Of a DNA stretch of 64,000 nucleotides, positions 47,305-56,194 are shown piece after piece. Position 1 is the stretch's first letter; every line of letters starts with the position of its first letter. Below the pieces are notes generated by a model. That model was not told the origin of the DNA. It saw only the letters and a program-made list of their open reading frames with translations, and did no database searches. This DNA comes from Paenibacillus sp. FSL K6-1330. GTDB lineage: Bacteria; Bacillota; Bacilli; Paenibacillales; Paenibacillaceae. The DNA is taken from contig NZ_CP150269.1 in the NCBI RefSeq assembly GCF_037976825.1, positions 3,919,501 through 3,983,500 of the forward strand. The letters are read 5' to 3'. A program made the position numbers and the translations under genes.

Positions 47305-48288
47305 TTATTTAAACTCTACCGTTCGGTTTTCCTTATGAGCGATGTATGCTGCTTCCAATAGCTCCGTCAATTTCGTCCCCTCTTCCAATCCGAAAGGCAT
47401 CGGCTTGTCATGAATCAATGCATCTGCCCATTGGATGATCGGAAGCGGCTGCTCTTTAGGGAGCTGATTAGGTGAAATCCATCCGGAAAAAGGTACATCG
47501 AGCTTCTTCGAGCTGACTCTAACGGTATCATCTGAGATCATCAGGGTGCCCTCCGTGCCGTAAATCTCAAGGGCAGAAGGAGTTTTGTACGTAACAAGGC
47601 TTGTTTCGACCAGTGCGACCGCGTTGTTTACGAACTCAATGGAGCACTGCGCATTATCTTCCACTGCACGATTGGTAAAATAATGAAACATGGATGTGAT
47701 TCTTTTAGGCTTACCGAGCAGCATACTTGCGATGTACATCGGATGACAGCCCAAATCCATCATGGCTCCGCCCCCTGTTTGCTTCTCATCATACCAGTAA
47801 TCCGGGAGCCAATTATTCAATGCACCGTCGTGGCCGTTACGAATGCGCAAAAGCGTGATGTCTCCTAATACATGGTCATCTACTAGCTGCTTAGCGAACA
47901 ATTGGTGCGGCCTTGTGAGAGCGGGAAATGAAATGCAGAACTTGACGCCTGCTTTGCGTACTGCTGCAGTAATCCGATCGCATTCTGCTACGGTAAGAGC
48001 CATGGCTTTCTCGGTAAAGATGTGTTTGCCGGCCTCAGCAGCTGCTACCATGACGTCTGCATGCATGCTTGTAGGGGCATCCACCACGACGCCATCAATG
48101 TCTTCCCGCTCTAGCAGCGTGTCCAAATCCGCTTCAAAATCCGTTCCCAATTGGGCAGCCCATTCGCTTCCGCGTTCAGGCTGTTCGTCCCAGACTGCCG
48201 TGAGTTTGACGTTACCGTGAGATTGTAACCTTCTTGCATAATCATCTGCATGCACATGCCACTTACTTAACATCGCAACGTTCAACAT
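47305..48288 (-). CDS. Gfo/Idh/MocA-family oxidoreductase (first)
   Basis: 327 residues. The Rossmann N-terminus is less regular than in the neighbour (MLNVAMLSKWHVHADDYARR, no strict GxGxxG), but the family EKAMALTVAECDRI segment (Lys of the EKP-like motif) and GGGAMMDLGCHPMYIASMLLG, with the catalytic Asp/His, are present. It is an NAD(P)-dependent dehydrogenase acting on a sugar derivative. The start is ATG at 48288, seven bases after GGAGGGG; the upstream in-frame ATG overlaps that site. It sits between the dioxygenase and the second oxidoreductase in one transcript. Confidence 0.88.
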   Translation of the reverse strand: MLNVAMLSKWHVHADDYARRLQSHGNVKLTAVWDEQPERGSEWAAQLGTDFEADLDTLLEREDIDGVVVDAPTSMHADVMVAAAEAGKHIFTEKAMALTVAECDRITAAVRKAGVKFCISFPALTRPHQLFAKQLVDDHVLGDITLLRIRNGHDGALNNWLPDYWYDEKQTGGGAMMDLGCHPMYIASMLLGKPKRITSMFHYFTNRAVEDNAQCSIEFVNNAVALVETSLVTYKTPSALEIYGTEGTLMISDDTVRVSSKKLDVPFSGWISPNQLPKEQPLPIIQWADALIHDKPMPFGLEEGTKLTELLEAAYIAHKENRTVEFK

Positions 48289-48329
48289 GCGTTTCCCCTC
48301 CGTCATCGTTTATATTTTTTTACAAGATT

Positions 48330-49118
48330 TTAGTTTTCTTCAAAGGGAGGTGGCGTATAACTTGCTCCAAATGGCGCATCAGGCCTTGAAAAATCCCCCA
48401 TTAAAGCTCTTCGCACAGGCGTAGTTCTTTGCATAAAGTTGACATCGTTATGGAAACGGTCCGAGGGCTTTACCCACGGAGGGCTATAGATGTAATGCAT
48501 GGTATAGCGGTCGTAATCCCAATTATGTTCGTACGTCCGATGCCATACTGCGTTGTGAAACACCAGGACTGACCCTGCAGGCGCGCATACCACATGGCTT
48601 ATCGGCGTATCCGACTTTGTAGTCCGGATCGAATCCGGCAGAGGAATGAGACTGCGGTGGCTGCCTGGAATGAACTCCATATTCCCCATGCCAGGTTCTT
48701 CCTGATCGGTCAATAAAAATGAAGCACGGAGCTGAATAAGGGGGACTGGGTACCCCAGATTCTTAAAATCGAAGGCGCTGGATCCGTCTTGATGCCAGCC
48801 TCCCATACCTCCCCTTACCGGCTGCTTCGTATTCCACCCGGACTGCATAATGAATCGGTCGCCAAGTAAACCTCGGATCTTCGGTAAAACCGATGGATGA
48901 TCCATTAAGTTTTCAAGAGCGTGTTCAGATTCATACCCTCTGCCGACTTGCCCCCAACCGACTGTACCTGCCGCTTCATGAAGTCGAATTGATGCCTGCA
49001 GGCATTCTTTGACCTCCTCTTTCGACAGTACATTCGGAATGACAAAATAACCCCACGATTCGAACATAAACTGATCGAGTTCAGTGAATGCGCCTGCTGA
49101 AACAATCGGGTTTAACAT
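48330..49118 (-). CDS. Phytanoyl-CoA dioxygenase (PhyH)-family Fe(II)/2-oxoglutarate enzyme
   Basis: 262 residues. The iron-binding triad is visible: HQD in GGWHQDGSS near 110 and the distal His in FHNAVWHRTYEH near 190, with an Arg in DYDRYTMHYIYS that would hold 2-oxoglutarate. Members hydroxylate or oxidise small molecules using O2 and 2-oxoglutarate. In Paenibacillus such genes often sit next to Gfo/Idh oxidoreductases in sugar or natural-product loci. It follows the binding-protein gene, with a weak hairpin (GGGATGG...CCATCCC, 49157-49178) between. Substrate unknown. Confidence 0.88.
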   Translation of the reverse strand: MLNPIVSAGAFTELDQFMFESWGYFVIPNVLSKEEVKECLQASIRLHEAAGTVGWGQVGRGYESEHALENLMDHPSVLPKIRGLLGDRFIMQSGWNTKQPVRGGMGGWHQDGSSAFDFKNLGYPVPLIQLRASFLLTDQEEPGMGNMEFIPGSHRSLIPLPDSIRTTKSDTPISHVVCAPAGSVLVFHNAVWHRTYEHNWDYDRYTMHYIYSPPWVKPSDRFHNDVNFMQRTTPVRRALMGDFSRPDAPFGASYTPPPFEEN

Positions 49119-49197
49119 ATGTTGTCGTCCCCTTCCTTACATGTAAAAAGTGATTCGGGATGGCAGTGACACCATCCCATGGATAAACTTCCTTCAC

Positions 49198-50889
49198 TTA
49201 GAACCCTACATCATCTCGTTCTGCAGCTTTTTGAGCCACAAACTCCGCCATTTCTTCTACGCCGGCAGCTCTAAATTTTTCTTGAACACTATGAAGCATA
49301 TCTAGAGCTTCTTGATCTGACGCCGCAAAATACGCTCTCTTAATTTCCTCATCGAAATTCAAACTACTGGTTTTATCTCTATATTCCTGATATTTGGGCC
49401 ACTCTCTTGCAAGGTAGTTGGCGCTTACTTTGTCTATAATTTTGATAGGCATTTTTGCTGAGAGACTCTCCTCCAACTTTTTCCACTTCGTTTTTTGATC
49501 CTCGGGCATAGGCCAAGTAATATCATTGGAGAATGCCCCGATGAATCTTCCTGGAAGATAATTGAGCCCTGCGTCTCTTTTCAGATCCGGGTTATCATCG
49601 AATTGTTTTTTCACATCAGGAATCCACCGGGGTAACCCGTTTTCCATGGTGTAGTGCGTTCCTTCGATCCCGAAATACGCAAGCAATCGGCCTTCTTCAC
49701 TGTTGACATAATCAATGTAACGTAATGCCGCATCAGGATCTTTGATGTTAGCGCTTAAGAACAGGGCAGGGAAACCGGAACGGCCGGGTTTTTCCACTTG
49801 CGTTCGGATTTCTCCGCTCTTATTCTTCATCGGTCCGAGTAGTTCATATTGCATTTCCGGATTCGTCTTATAAAGCGTTTTTTGCAAATCATCTAACATC
49901 GGCTGGGCTCCGAACACGGCAAGCTTGCCCGTCGTAAGCTTTTCATTCGCTGTTGTACTCGTATTGTTAAAGGCTTCAAGATCAAACAAACCTTCCGTTA
50001 ATAACTTCCTCATGTATAACAACTTAGCTTCATGGTCCTTGGATTGCGTCCAGTGAATCAGTTTTCCATCCACTTGATGGAAGTCCGAAATCGTGTAATC
50101 CGACCACCCGGCTAGGAACTGGCCGGAATCCCATCCATTCCACATCGTTCCGGCCGGGATGACCGGTTTCCCGCCAATATCCTTAAAACCTCCATCTCTG
50201 ATCTTGACCAATAGATCATATAGTTCTTCTTGCGTATCAATATCCTCCGCTTTTACATTTAAAGCTTTCAGGATATCCCCCCTGGCAAAAAGACCGTAAT
50301 TCCAATTATGAATGCTCTCAGGGGTGCCGTCCGGGGTCTCCGTAGGAATGAGATAAGTCTTGCCTTCAAAATCGGGACTATTGAGATCGAACTCGGCAAA
50401 ATCCTTTGCAATCCCGGTAGTCACAAGTCTTTTAATATTCGGGTATTTATCGAGATATGGGGTTAAATCCAGGAGCTGTCCTTCCATGGCTGCCTTCTTG
50501 ATGACTTGTCCTTCTCCTCCTGTAGTCGACCAGAATGGTGCGTTAACAATATCCGGAACCGTACCGGAAGCAAATATGGTGTTTAGTTTTTCTACTTCGC
50601 TTGTTGTGATGGATTCCAGTTTTAACGTTACTCCGGTTTTCTCCCTAATTTTTTGGGCTACAGGATTATTCTCCTGGTCCTGCGGGAAACCGGCTCCGCC
50701 ACCGTTCCAAGCACTGAGAAAAGTCAAGGTTACCGGTTTTATTTCTTCAGTACCTTGCTCCTTCGGACCTGTGTCAACCGTGCCTGCATCTTCCCCTCCG
50801 CCTTTTCCCGTGCATGCCGTCATGGTCACTAAAAGCAGTAAAGCGATTAGTGTCATAACAAGAACACTCCTACGCTTGTTCCTCCTCAT
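49198..50889 (-). CDS. ABC transporter extracellular solute-binding lipoprotein
   Basis: 563 residues. A signal peptide with a basic start (MRRNKRRS) and lipobox MTAC (Cys26) gives a membrane-anchored binding protein. The mature part matches the family 1 sugar/oligosaccharide binders of the LipO/YtcQ type common in Paenibacillus (LTFLSAWNGGG at the front; GMWNG-like and NSEEGRLLAYFGIEG later). It presents a carbohydrate to the two permeases encoded upstream. The ATG at 50889 has a GGAAGGGG site; the GTG six codons earlier has none. No ATPase gene is nearby, so a shared MsmX-type ATPase probably drives the system. Confidence 0.9.
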   Translation of the reverse strand: MRRNKRRSVLVMTLIALLLLVTMTACTGKGGGEDAGTVDTGPKEQGTEEIKPVTLTFLSAWNGGGAGFPQDQENNPVAQKIREKTGVTLKLESITTSEVEKLNTIFASGTVPDIVNAPFWSTTGGEGQVIKKAAMEGQLLDLTPYLDKYPNIKRLVTTGIAKDFAEFDLNSPDFEGKTYLIPTETPDGTPESIHNWNYGLFARGDILKALNVKAEDIDTQEELYDLLVKIRDGGFKDIGGKPVIPAGTMWNGWDSGQFLAGWSDYTISDFHQVDGKLIHWTQSKDHEAKLLYMRKLLTEGLFDLEAFNNTSTTANEKLTTGKLAVFGAQPMLDDLQKTLYKTNPEMQYELLGPMKNKSGEIRTQVEKPGRSGFPALFLSANIKDPDAALRYIDYVNSEEGRLLAYFGIEGTHYTMENGLPRWIPDVKKQFDDNPDLKRDAGLNYLPGRFIGAFSNDITWPMPEDQKTKWKKLEESLSAKMPIKIIDKVSANYLAREWPKYQEYRDKTSSLNFDEEIKRAYFAASDQEALDMLHSVQEKFRAAGVEEMAEFVAQKAAERDDVGF

Positions 50890-50946
50890 ACTACAATCCC
50901 CTTCCACTGGAAGTTTTTATATAAAAGGCTTTACCTTTTATACCAA

Positions 50947-51861
50947 CTACTCCTTAAGAGAGCCTACCAATACGCCTTTTACAAAATATTTCTGTAGAAA
51001 TGGATACACACAGATAATCGGGGTCGTAATAATGATGACGAAAGTCATCCTCAAGGCTTCCGGCGTTACTCCTCGCAGTTCCATCTGAGTCTGGGTCATG
51101 TTTTGAATAGCAGATCCGCTATTTCCCGACGTCATCGACTGGAAAGAAGCTTCGCTGATCATCTTATTAAGGAACGTAGCTGCAGGCTGCAGTTTTTCAT
51201 TCTGGATGAAAAACTGACCGGTAAACCAGTCATTCCACACGCCCACTCCGACAAACAAGGCAATGGTAGCAAGCACCGGCATCGAAAGAGGCAATATGAT
51301 TCTTGCAAATACCGCCAACTCACTTGCTCCGTCGATTCGGGCCGATTCCGACAGAGCTTCAGGGATCCCGTCGAAGAAGGTTTTCATAATAATCGCATTA
51401 AAAAAATTATATAGAGAGGGCAATACCAACACCCAAAACGTATCCAGGATGTGTAATTGCCGGAACAGGATAAACGTCGGAATAAGCCCTCCGCTGAACA
51501 ACGTGGTGAAGAAAAAGAAAAACACGATATATTTTCTTCCGGGCAGACCTTTCCGTGAAAGGGCGTATGCCAGTAAGGCCGTCAAAAATACGGAGCCAAC
51601 CGTTACCACAATCGTTCGTGTAATGGAAATATAAAACGAATTTAAGATTATAGAGTTGCTAAAAGCTTTCGCATAGTTCTCTAATGTAAAAACTCTAGGA
51701 AAAAAATAGATTCCACCCTTCATCGCATCGTAGCCGTCATTGAAGGAAAGGGCTAGAAAATAGATAAATGGATATAGTGCTGTAGCGCAGAATAACAGCA
51801 GCACCGAATAGTTAAGCGTCATATACATTTTATCTGCTGTCGTCAGCCTTCTCGCACCCAT
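50947..51861 (-). CDS. Carbohydrate ABC transporter permease (YtcP-type)
   Basis: 304 residues with six membrane helices. The binding-protein-dependent permease loop ESARIDGASELAVFARIILPLSMP near 180 is the EAA motif that docks the ATPase. N-terminal RRLTTADKMYMTLNY is typical of YtcP/LplC partners of LplB. The start is ATG at 51861, seven bases after AGGAGGT; the in-frame GTG two codons earlier is less good. It lies between the first permease and the binding protein. Confidence 0.92.
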   Translation of the reverse strand: MGARRLTTADKMYMTLNYSVLLLFCATALYPFIYFLALSFNDGYDAMKGGIYFFPRVFTLENYAKAFSNSIILNSFYISITRTIVVTVGSVFLTALLAYALSRKGLPGRKYIVFFFFFTTLFSGGLIPTFILFRQLHILDTFWVLVLPSLYNFFNAIIMKTFFDGIPEALSESARIDGASELAVFARIILPLSMPVLATIALFVGVGVWNDWFTGQFFIQNEKLQPAATFLNKMISEASFQSMTSGNSGSAIQNMTQTQMELRGVTPEALRMTFVIIITTPIICVYPFLQKYFVKGVLVGSLKE

Positions 51862-51893
51862 ACACACACCTCCTCATCTTCTGCGCTAGCTGA

Positions 51894-52844
51894 TTACCAT
51901 AACGATACGTCACTCACGCGCCTGGATATATTATTGACAGCAACAATGAGCAGCAGCGAGATCGCCGATTTGAATAAACCAATGGCCGTGGAATATGCGA
52001 GTTGCCCCTGTTGGAGGCCTGTTTTTAGGACATAAGTGTCCAAGATCTCCGAGACGCTTAATGTTGCTGGGGACTGCATCAGCCAGATTTGGTCAAAACC
52101 CGCGTTCAGTATTCCGCTGAGGGAGAATATGAGCAGTATGGCTATCGTTGGAACAAGGCATGGAAGCGTAATCTTAAATAGTTTGCTCCATCGACCTGCC
52201 CCGTCGATTTCCGCAGCTTCATACAAGTGCGGATCGATATTCGTTAACGCAGCTAAATAAATGATCGAACCCCAGCCTATACCTTTCCAAATGTCAGAAA
52301 TGATGACCAGTGGATAGAATAATTCCGGCTTTCCCATAAAAAAAATCGGATCCAAACCCATTTGGTACCGAATGTCATTGATAAGCCCTACGTTCGGAGA
52401 CAGGATTTTTTGAAGTAAGGTAACGACAACGACCCACGAAACGAAGTGCGGCAGATAGGAAATCGTTTGAAACACTCTTTTGATTCTTTTGTGCATGACG
52501 GCATTGAGCATTAAGGCTAGAATCAATGGAGCTGGAAATCCGAAAACAAGTTTAAGGGCACTAATGGATAACGTATTTCGGAGTACTTCGTAAAATTTGG
52601 AATCGTTTAAAAACTGTACGAAGTATTTGAAGCCTGCCCATGAACTCCCCATGATCCCCAGATTGAATTTGTAATCTTTGAACGCGATTACAATGCCGTA
52701 CATCGGGTAGTAAGCAAAAACCAGAAACCAGATGATAGCAGGAAGCAAAAACAAATAGATATGCCTGAAATACCATATTTTAGTTAGTTTCCTGTTCTTT
52801 TTTAATTGCTCAAATCCGTGGATAACCACACCCTTTGGTACCAT
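51894..52844 (-). CDS. Carbohydrate ABC transporter permease (LplB-type)
   Basis: 316 residues with six membrane helices. The EAA loop reads YEAAEIDGAGRWSKLFKITLPCL near 210, and the early segment YPMYGIVIAFKDYKF is the LplB/YteP hallmark. It pairs with the YtcP-type permease to import a carbohydrate, probably an oligosaccharide. The ATG at 52844 has an AGGAGGTG site. It is the first gene of the transport and oxidation operon; a TTCAATAT-type site at 52995-53005 lies about 150 bp upstream. Confidence 0.92.
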   Translation of the reverse strand: MVPKGVVIHGFEQLKKNRKLTKIWYFRHIYLFLLPAIIWFLVFAYYPMYGIVIAFKDYKFNLGIMGSSWAGFKYFVQFLNDSKFYEVLRNTLSISALKLVFGFPAPLILALMLNAVMHKRIKRVFQTISYLPHFVSWVVVVTLLQKILSPNVGLINDIRYQMGLDPIFFMGKPELFYPLVIISDIWKGIGWGSIIYLAALTNIDPHLYEAAEIDGAGRWSKLFKITLPCLVPTIAILLIFSLSGILNAGFDQIWLMQSPATLSVSEILDTYVLKTGLQQGQLAYSTAIGLFKSAISLLLIVAVNNISRRVSDVSLW

Positions 52845-52994
52845 TCCCCGTACACCTCCTACTTCGTCGTATCGGATTTTTACGAATCCATTCCCGATAG
52901 CTTAGGAACAGAGCCAATTTTCGATGTTTCGACGGTAAATAGCGACTGTCTCCCCCTCCTTCATTGCAAGCGGTTTCATATCTACAATTTAAAT

Positions 52995-53005
52995 ATATTC
53001 AATAT
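52995..53005. promoter_or_regulatory. ATATTCAATAT operator candidate before the uptake operon
   Basis: The same TTCAATAT core occurs at 53141-53151 and twice before the regulator gene (54575-54591). Likely target of the GntR/LacI-hybrid regulator encoded at 53396. Confidence 0.45.
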
Positions 53006-53012
53006 GGTGTAG

Positions 53013-53395
53013 GAATCATTCCATAATTTTATTTTGTACATCGTGTGCACTGCTCCCTGGGCGTACGATGCGTCGTTTGGGGCATGATCGATGGCTGTCG
53101 GCCATGTTCAGGTGTTTTTATTCCTTGGCAAAAATACATTATATTCAATATATACTTATGAAATTGTTTGATAAAAATGTTTATTGAAATAAAGCAACCT
53201 GTGAATGGTTTGAAGAGCTTCTGCTGGATTTCTTTATGGATTTGGGACTTATTATGGGAGGATTTCATGAGAGGAAGTTGCAGTTGACGTAGTAGAAGAG
53301 CCCGGGGAACCGTCGCTTCCATTGTCAGGTTTTGAATAGAAAGCGCGTCGGACTCGTTATTAGGTTACCTATATAGGGGGAAACGGGTGTTGATA
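53013..53395. other. Intergenic region with a second ATATTCAATAT site
   Basis: About 380 bases between the uptake operon promoter and the end of the regulator gene. ATATTCAATAT sits at 53141-53151. No gene or clear terminator was recognised on either strand. Confidence 0.45.
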
Positions 53396-54556
53396 TCACG
53401 AGGTGGAGAAAACGTTTTTTCCCGTCGTCTCGCCAATCACCAATTCCGGCTCCACTAGGGTTTTAAAGTATTTTCCTTGTTGCCCGTCATCATTGTTAAT
53501 GACCTCAACCAGCGTGTAAGCCGCGCGGTAGCCCATGTCTCGTTCAAACTGTTTAACATGTGTGAAGGTGCTGTATCCTTCGATGATTGAAGTCGGATCG
53601 TCAAAACTGATGATGGATATGTCCTCAGGCACCTTCAATCCAACTTGACGCGCAATCTGATAGATTTTCACTCCAAGACTTCCATTTAGCGTAATATAGG
53701 CCGTTGCCATTCGATTTTGGATATAGCGGTACAGTGGATGTGTTTCAGCTTGCTCAAGACTTCCGATTTCAAAACCGGTCACGATGTGGGCAGGGTTTAT
53801 GAGTGATCCCTTTTCCTTGAAGGCATTCATATATCCATCGATCCGCTCTTGAACGGTGACGGTTTGTATGGGCGAATCGGAGCATATGGCGATTTCACGA
53901 TGCCCCAGTTCCCACAGATAATTTACAGCCATATTAACGCCAAGCCTACCGTCTGATGCTATATAATGAGTTTCCACCCCAGGAAGGTAACGGTCGATGA
54001 GAACAAACGGAAACCCCGCAAATTTCATGCTTAATATTTCCTCGTTGAATAACTCCTCGTCAACCGGGAAAATCAGTAACCCTTCCACTCCGATTTTACT
54101 ACATGTCTTAATAGCCTCTTTTTCCTTATCAAGATTGCCCTCTGATAAATAAATAACGCAACGGTAACCGTTTTCATTTATCGCTTGCTGAATACCTTGT
54201 ATAAGTCTAATCGTAAAATAGTCATAAATGCTGGGCAGAATTAGGCCTATCAACCGCGTCCCCATTTCTCCACTGGTTTTATGGATAGGCTTCACGGCAA
54301 TTTTAGGAGATGTTTCCGGCATTTCATATTCAGGCTCACTTACAAAAGTCCCCTTTCCGGGCACCCTGGTTATGATTCTTTCGTTAACCAAACCGGCCAA
54401 GGCATTAACGACAGTAATCTTGCTTACGCCGAAACGCTCCATGAGTTCCTTTTCCGTTGGTATACGGTCTCCAATCTTCAGTACTTTTGACGTTATCAAG
54501 TTGCGTATATACTCTTGAACCCTCTGATATAAAGGTATTCTTTCCGTAGAGCTCAT
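53396..54556 (-). CDS. GntR/LacI-hybrid transcriptional regulator (AraR-like)
   Basis: 386 residues. The N-terminal GntR winged helix at 1-70 (IPLYQRVQEYIRNLI; GDRIPTEKELMERFGVSKITV) is joined to a LacI-type sugar-binding domain from about 95 (GLILPSIYDYFTIRLIQGIQ; ISFDDPTSIIEGYS), the layout of AraR. Binding of a sugar should release it from its sites. The ATG at 54556 is chosen; two in-frame GTG codons just upstream are inferior. Two TTCAATAT copies nine bases apart lie 18-35 bp before the start, so autoregulation is likely, and the same core precedes the uptake operon. Confidence 0.92.
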   Translation of the reverse strand: MSSTERIPLYQRVQEYIRNLITSKVLKIGDRIPTEKELMERFGVSKITVVNALAGLVNERIITRVPGKGTFVSEPEYEMPETSPKIAVKPIHKTSGEMGTRLIGLILPSIYDYFTIRLIQGIQQAINENGYRCVIYLSEGNLDKEKEAIKTCSKIGVEGLLIFPVDEELFNEEILSMKFAGFPFVLIDRYLPGVETHYIASDGRLGVNMAVNYLWELGHREIAICSDSPIQTVTVQERIDGYMNAFKEKGSLINPAHIVTGFEIGSLEQAETHPLYRYIQNRMATAYITLNGSLGVKIYQIARQVGLKVPEDISIISFDDPTSIIEGYSTFTHVKQFERDMGYRAAYTLVEVINNDDGQQGKYFKTLVEPELVIGETTGKNVFSTS

Positions 54557-54574
54557 CCGAATCACCACATTTCA

Positions 54575-54591
54575 TTCAATATGTTCAATAT
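54575..54591. promoter_or_regulatory. Tandem TTCAATAT operator candidate at the regulator promoter
   Basis: TTCAATAT at 54575-54582 and 54584-54591, spaced by 9 bp, directly upstream of the regulator gene; same core as 52995 and 53141. Confidence 0.5.
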
Positions 54592-54596
54592 ATAAA

Positions 54597-54895
54597 TTAC
54601 GAAAGATGCAACCGTTTTATTCCATGTCCTTTCTTTGTTTGTGGTTGGTGCTGTGCCCAAAGGAGCCATTGGGTTATGTTGCAGTGTAAAACAGTCCCCG
54701 GCCGTTTAGCCGAGACTTTTCGCCGATTTGGCATTTGGTGGAGAAGATACGCGGCATGCAGGTGGTCACGATTATGCGAAATTCCTACAAAATGGTCGCT
54801 TTTGTGCATTCTAAAGGGCAGTTCCGGTTAATAGGTAATTTGGTTATCCCTGAGTAATTAAATGAGCAATTGATAAGAAATCATAACATTTGTTA
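54597..54895. other. Intergenic region without recognised gene
   Basis: About 300 bases between the divergent regulator and DUF1579-like genes. A plus-strand frame near 54715-54810 (FADLAFGGEDTRHAGGHDYA) has protein-like sequence but no start or family match; it may be another remnant. Confidence 0.3.
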
Positions 54896-54923
54896 CATGC
54901 TATGATATAAGAAACATAGCATG
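54896..54923. promoter_or_regulatory. 9 bp inverted repeat before the DUF1579-like gene
   Basis: CATGCTATG (54896-54904) and CATAGCATG (54915-54923) flank ATATAAGAAA, ending just before the AAGGAG site. It could be an operator or a leader hairpin covering the ribosome binding site region. Confidence 0.45.
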
Positions 54924-54937
54924 AAAGGAGAATCAAA

Positions 54938-55435
54938 ATGGCAACAAACAATATCAGTGAACAAGAGAATGATGATGCCCTTACTTCACAAAATTCGTCT
55001 AAACCAGATCCTGCAATGGCACGCTTGAATGTCTTCGTAGGGAAATGGAATACAGAGGGTGTGATTAAAGCAAGTCCGTCTGGGCCAGCTGATCAGTTGA
55101 AAGCAATAGATACCTACGAATGGTTGCCCGGGGGTCATTTTCTTATTCATCATGTTGATGGTCATATGGGGAAAGAAGAGGTTAAGGCTATTGAGATCAT
55201 TGGCTATGATGCTTCCAGTCAGAAGTACACCACACACTCATATGACAACCAAGGCAATTTCAGTGCATACCAAGCGAACCTAATCGACCGTGCCTGGACA
55301 ATTTTGGGCAAATCGGAGCGATTCACAGGAATGTTTAGTGAAGATGGCAACACCTTAACAGGTAGTTGGGAGCTGTCAAACGACGGTAAGAATTGGGTAC
55401 ATTGGATGGACATCAAATTGACTAAAGTCATTTAG
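54938..55435 (+). CDS. DUF1579-like lipocalin-fold protein
   Basis: 165 residues. After a flexible, hydrophilic 25 residues the sequence shows LNVFVGKWNTEGVIKA, then DTYEWLPGGHFLIHHVDG, EIIGYDASSQKYTTHSYDNQGN and a C-terminal LTGSWELSNDGKNW. This is the beta-strand-rich pattern of the DUF1579 family, which has no settled function. The ATG has an AAAGGAG site. Single gene, with the inverted repeat upstream and a shared terminator downstream. No signal peptide. Confidence 0.75.
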   Translation: MATNNISEQENDDALTSQNSSKPDPAMARLNVFVGKWNTEGVIKASPSGPADQLKAIDTYEWLPGGHFLIHHVDGHMGKEEVKAIEIIGYDASSQKYTTHSYDNQGNFSAYQANLIDRAWTILGKSERFTGMFSEDGNTLTGSWELSNDGKNWVHWMDIKLTKVI

Positions 55436-55464
55436 CTAATAGGCTGGTACCACCCCTTTAATGC

Positions 55465-55520
55465 ACAAAACACCTCCAAGGTTGTCTCTATTGAAGCATT
55501 CCCTTGAAGGTGTTTTGATT
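55465..55520. terminator. Terminator shared by the DUF1579-like and HxlR genes
   Basis: AAAACACCTCCAAGG (55467-55481) pairs with CCTTGAAGGTGTTTT (55502-55516) with one mismatch; A/T tails on both sides suit convergent genes. Confidence 0.75.
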
Positions 55521-55577
55521 GATCCCACTCTATGGGGTCAGTCCAATGTTATTTTTTCACCACTACTTTGTACAGCC

Positions 55578-55949
55578 TTAAAACTCTTCCAAAACCTTGG
55601 ATTTGTCACCATAAACCCTTTCCAGGTGATCCTCTCCCCAATAGCATAAATAGTCTAGCGCGGGCTTTAATCCCCACCCGTAGGCCGTTAACTCATACTC
55701 CACTTTAGGCGGGATCTCTTTATAAACCTTTCTTGCAACAATCTCATCCTTTTCCAGGCCTCTTAGTTGAGTGGTCAGCATTTTTTGAGTAATGTCGGGT
55801 ATTAACCGTCGAAGCTCAGACGTCCGTTTCCGGCCAGTCATCAAATGATAGATGATTAAGGGCTTCCATTTCCCCCCCATTACTTCTAATGCCGCCTCCA
55901 CTCCAACTTTATACTTCTTTTGAACGTTATTTTTGCTCTTTTCAGTCAT
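55578..55949 (-). CDS. HxlR-family transcriptional regulator
   Basis: 123 residues. The winged helix is clear: EAALEVMGGKWKPLIIYHLM (with the family GGKW), then RTSELRRLIPDITQKMLTTQLRGLE as the recognition region, and YELTAYGWGLKPALDYLCYW. HxlR proteins are dimeric and often sense quinones, aldehydes or disulphide stress. The ATG has an ACGGAGG site. It is divergent from a quinone-reductase-like gene, its likely target. Confidence 0.92.
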   Translation of the reverse strand: MTEKSKNNVQKKYKVGVEAALEVMGGKWKPLIIYHLMTGRKRTSELRRLIPDITQKMLTTQLRGLEKDEIVARKVYKEIPPKVEYELTAYGWGLKPALDYLCYWGEDHLERVYGDKSKVLEEF

Positions 55950-56027
55950 CTCTTATTCCTCCGTTAAAAGGCTGTGTTTTTGCTAGGAACATAAGATTCT
56001 TTCATTTCAGTCCGTTATTCAGGTAAG

Positions 56028-56070
56028 TTTCTAGGGCATCTTTCTAGGGCACTTCCATGTTTCTATGGCA
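56028..56070. repeat. Three TTTCTAGGGCA repeats in the HxlR/quinone-reductase promoter region
   Basis: TTTCTAGGGCA at 56028-56038 and 56041-56051, and TTTCTATGGCA at 56060-56070, in the 245 bp divergent region. They could be operator units or a small tandem repeat. Confidence 0.45.
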
Positions 56071-56194
56071 CCTCTATCATCCTATAGAACTTGAAAGTGC
56101 GTACTTCCAGAGTATTTTGTTACTGTTTATAATAGCATCAGCCATTGACCGTGGCTACGAGTTAGCTGTGAAGAAAGGTAGTGAACATACAGGC

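Noticed and set aside
54597..54809. Minus-strand 70-codon open frame
   Set aside because: His- and Lys-rich with no family features and no ribosome binding site.
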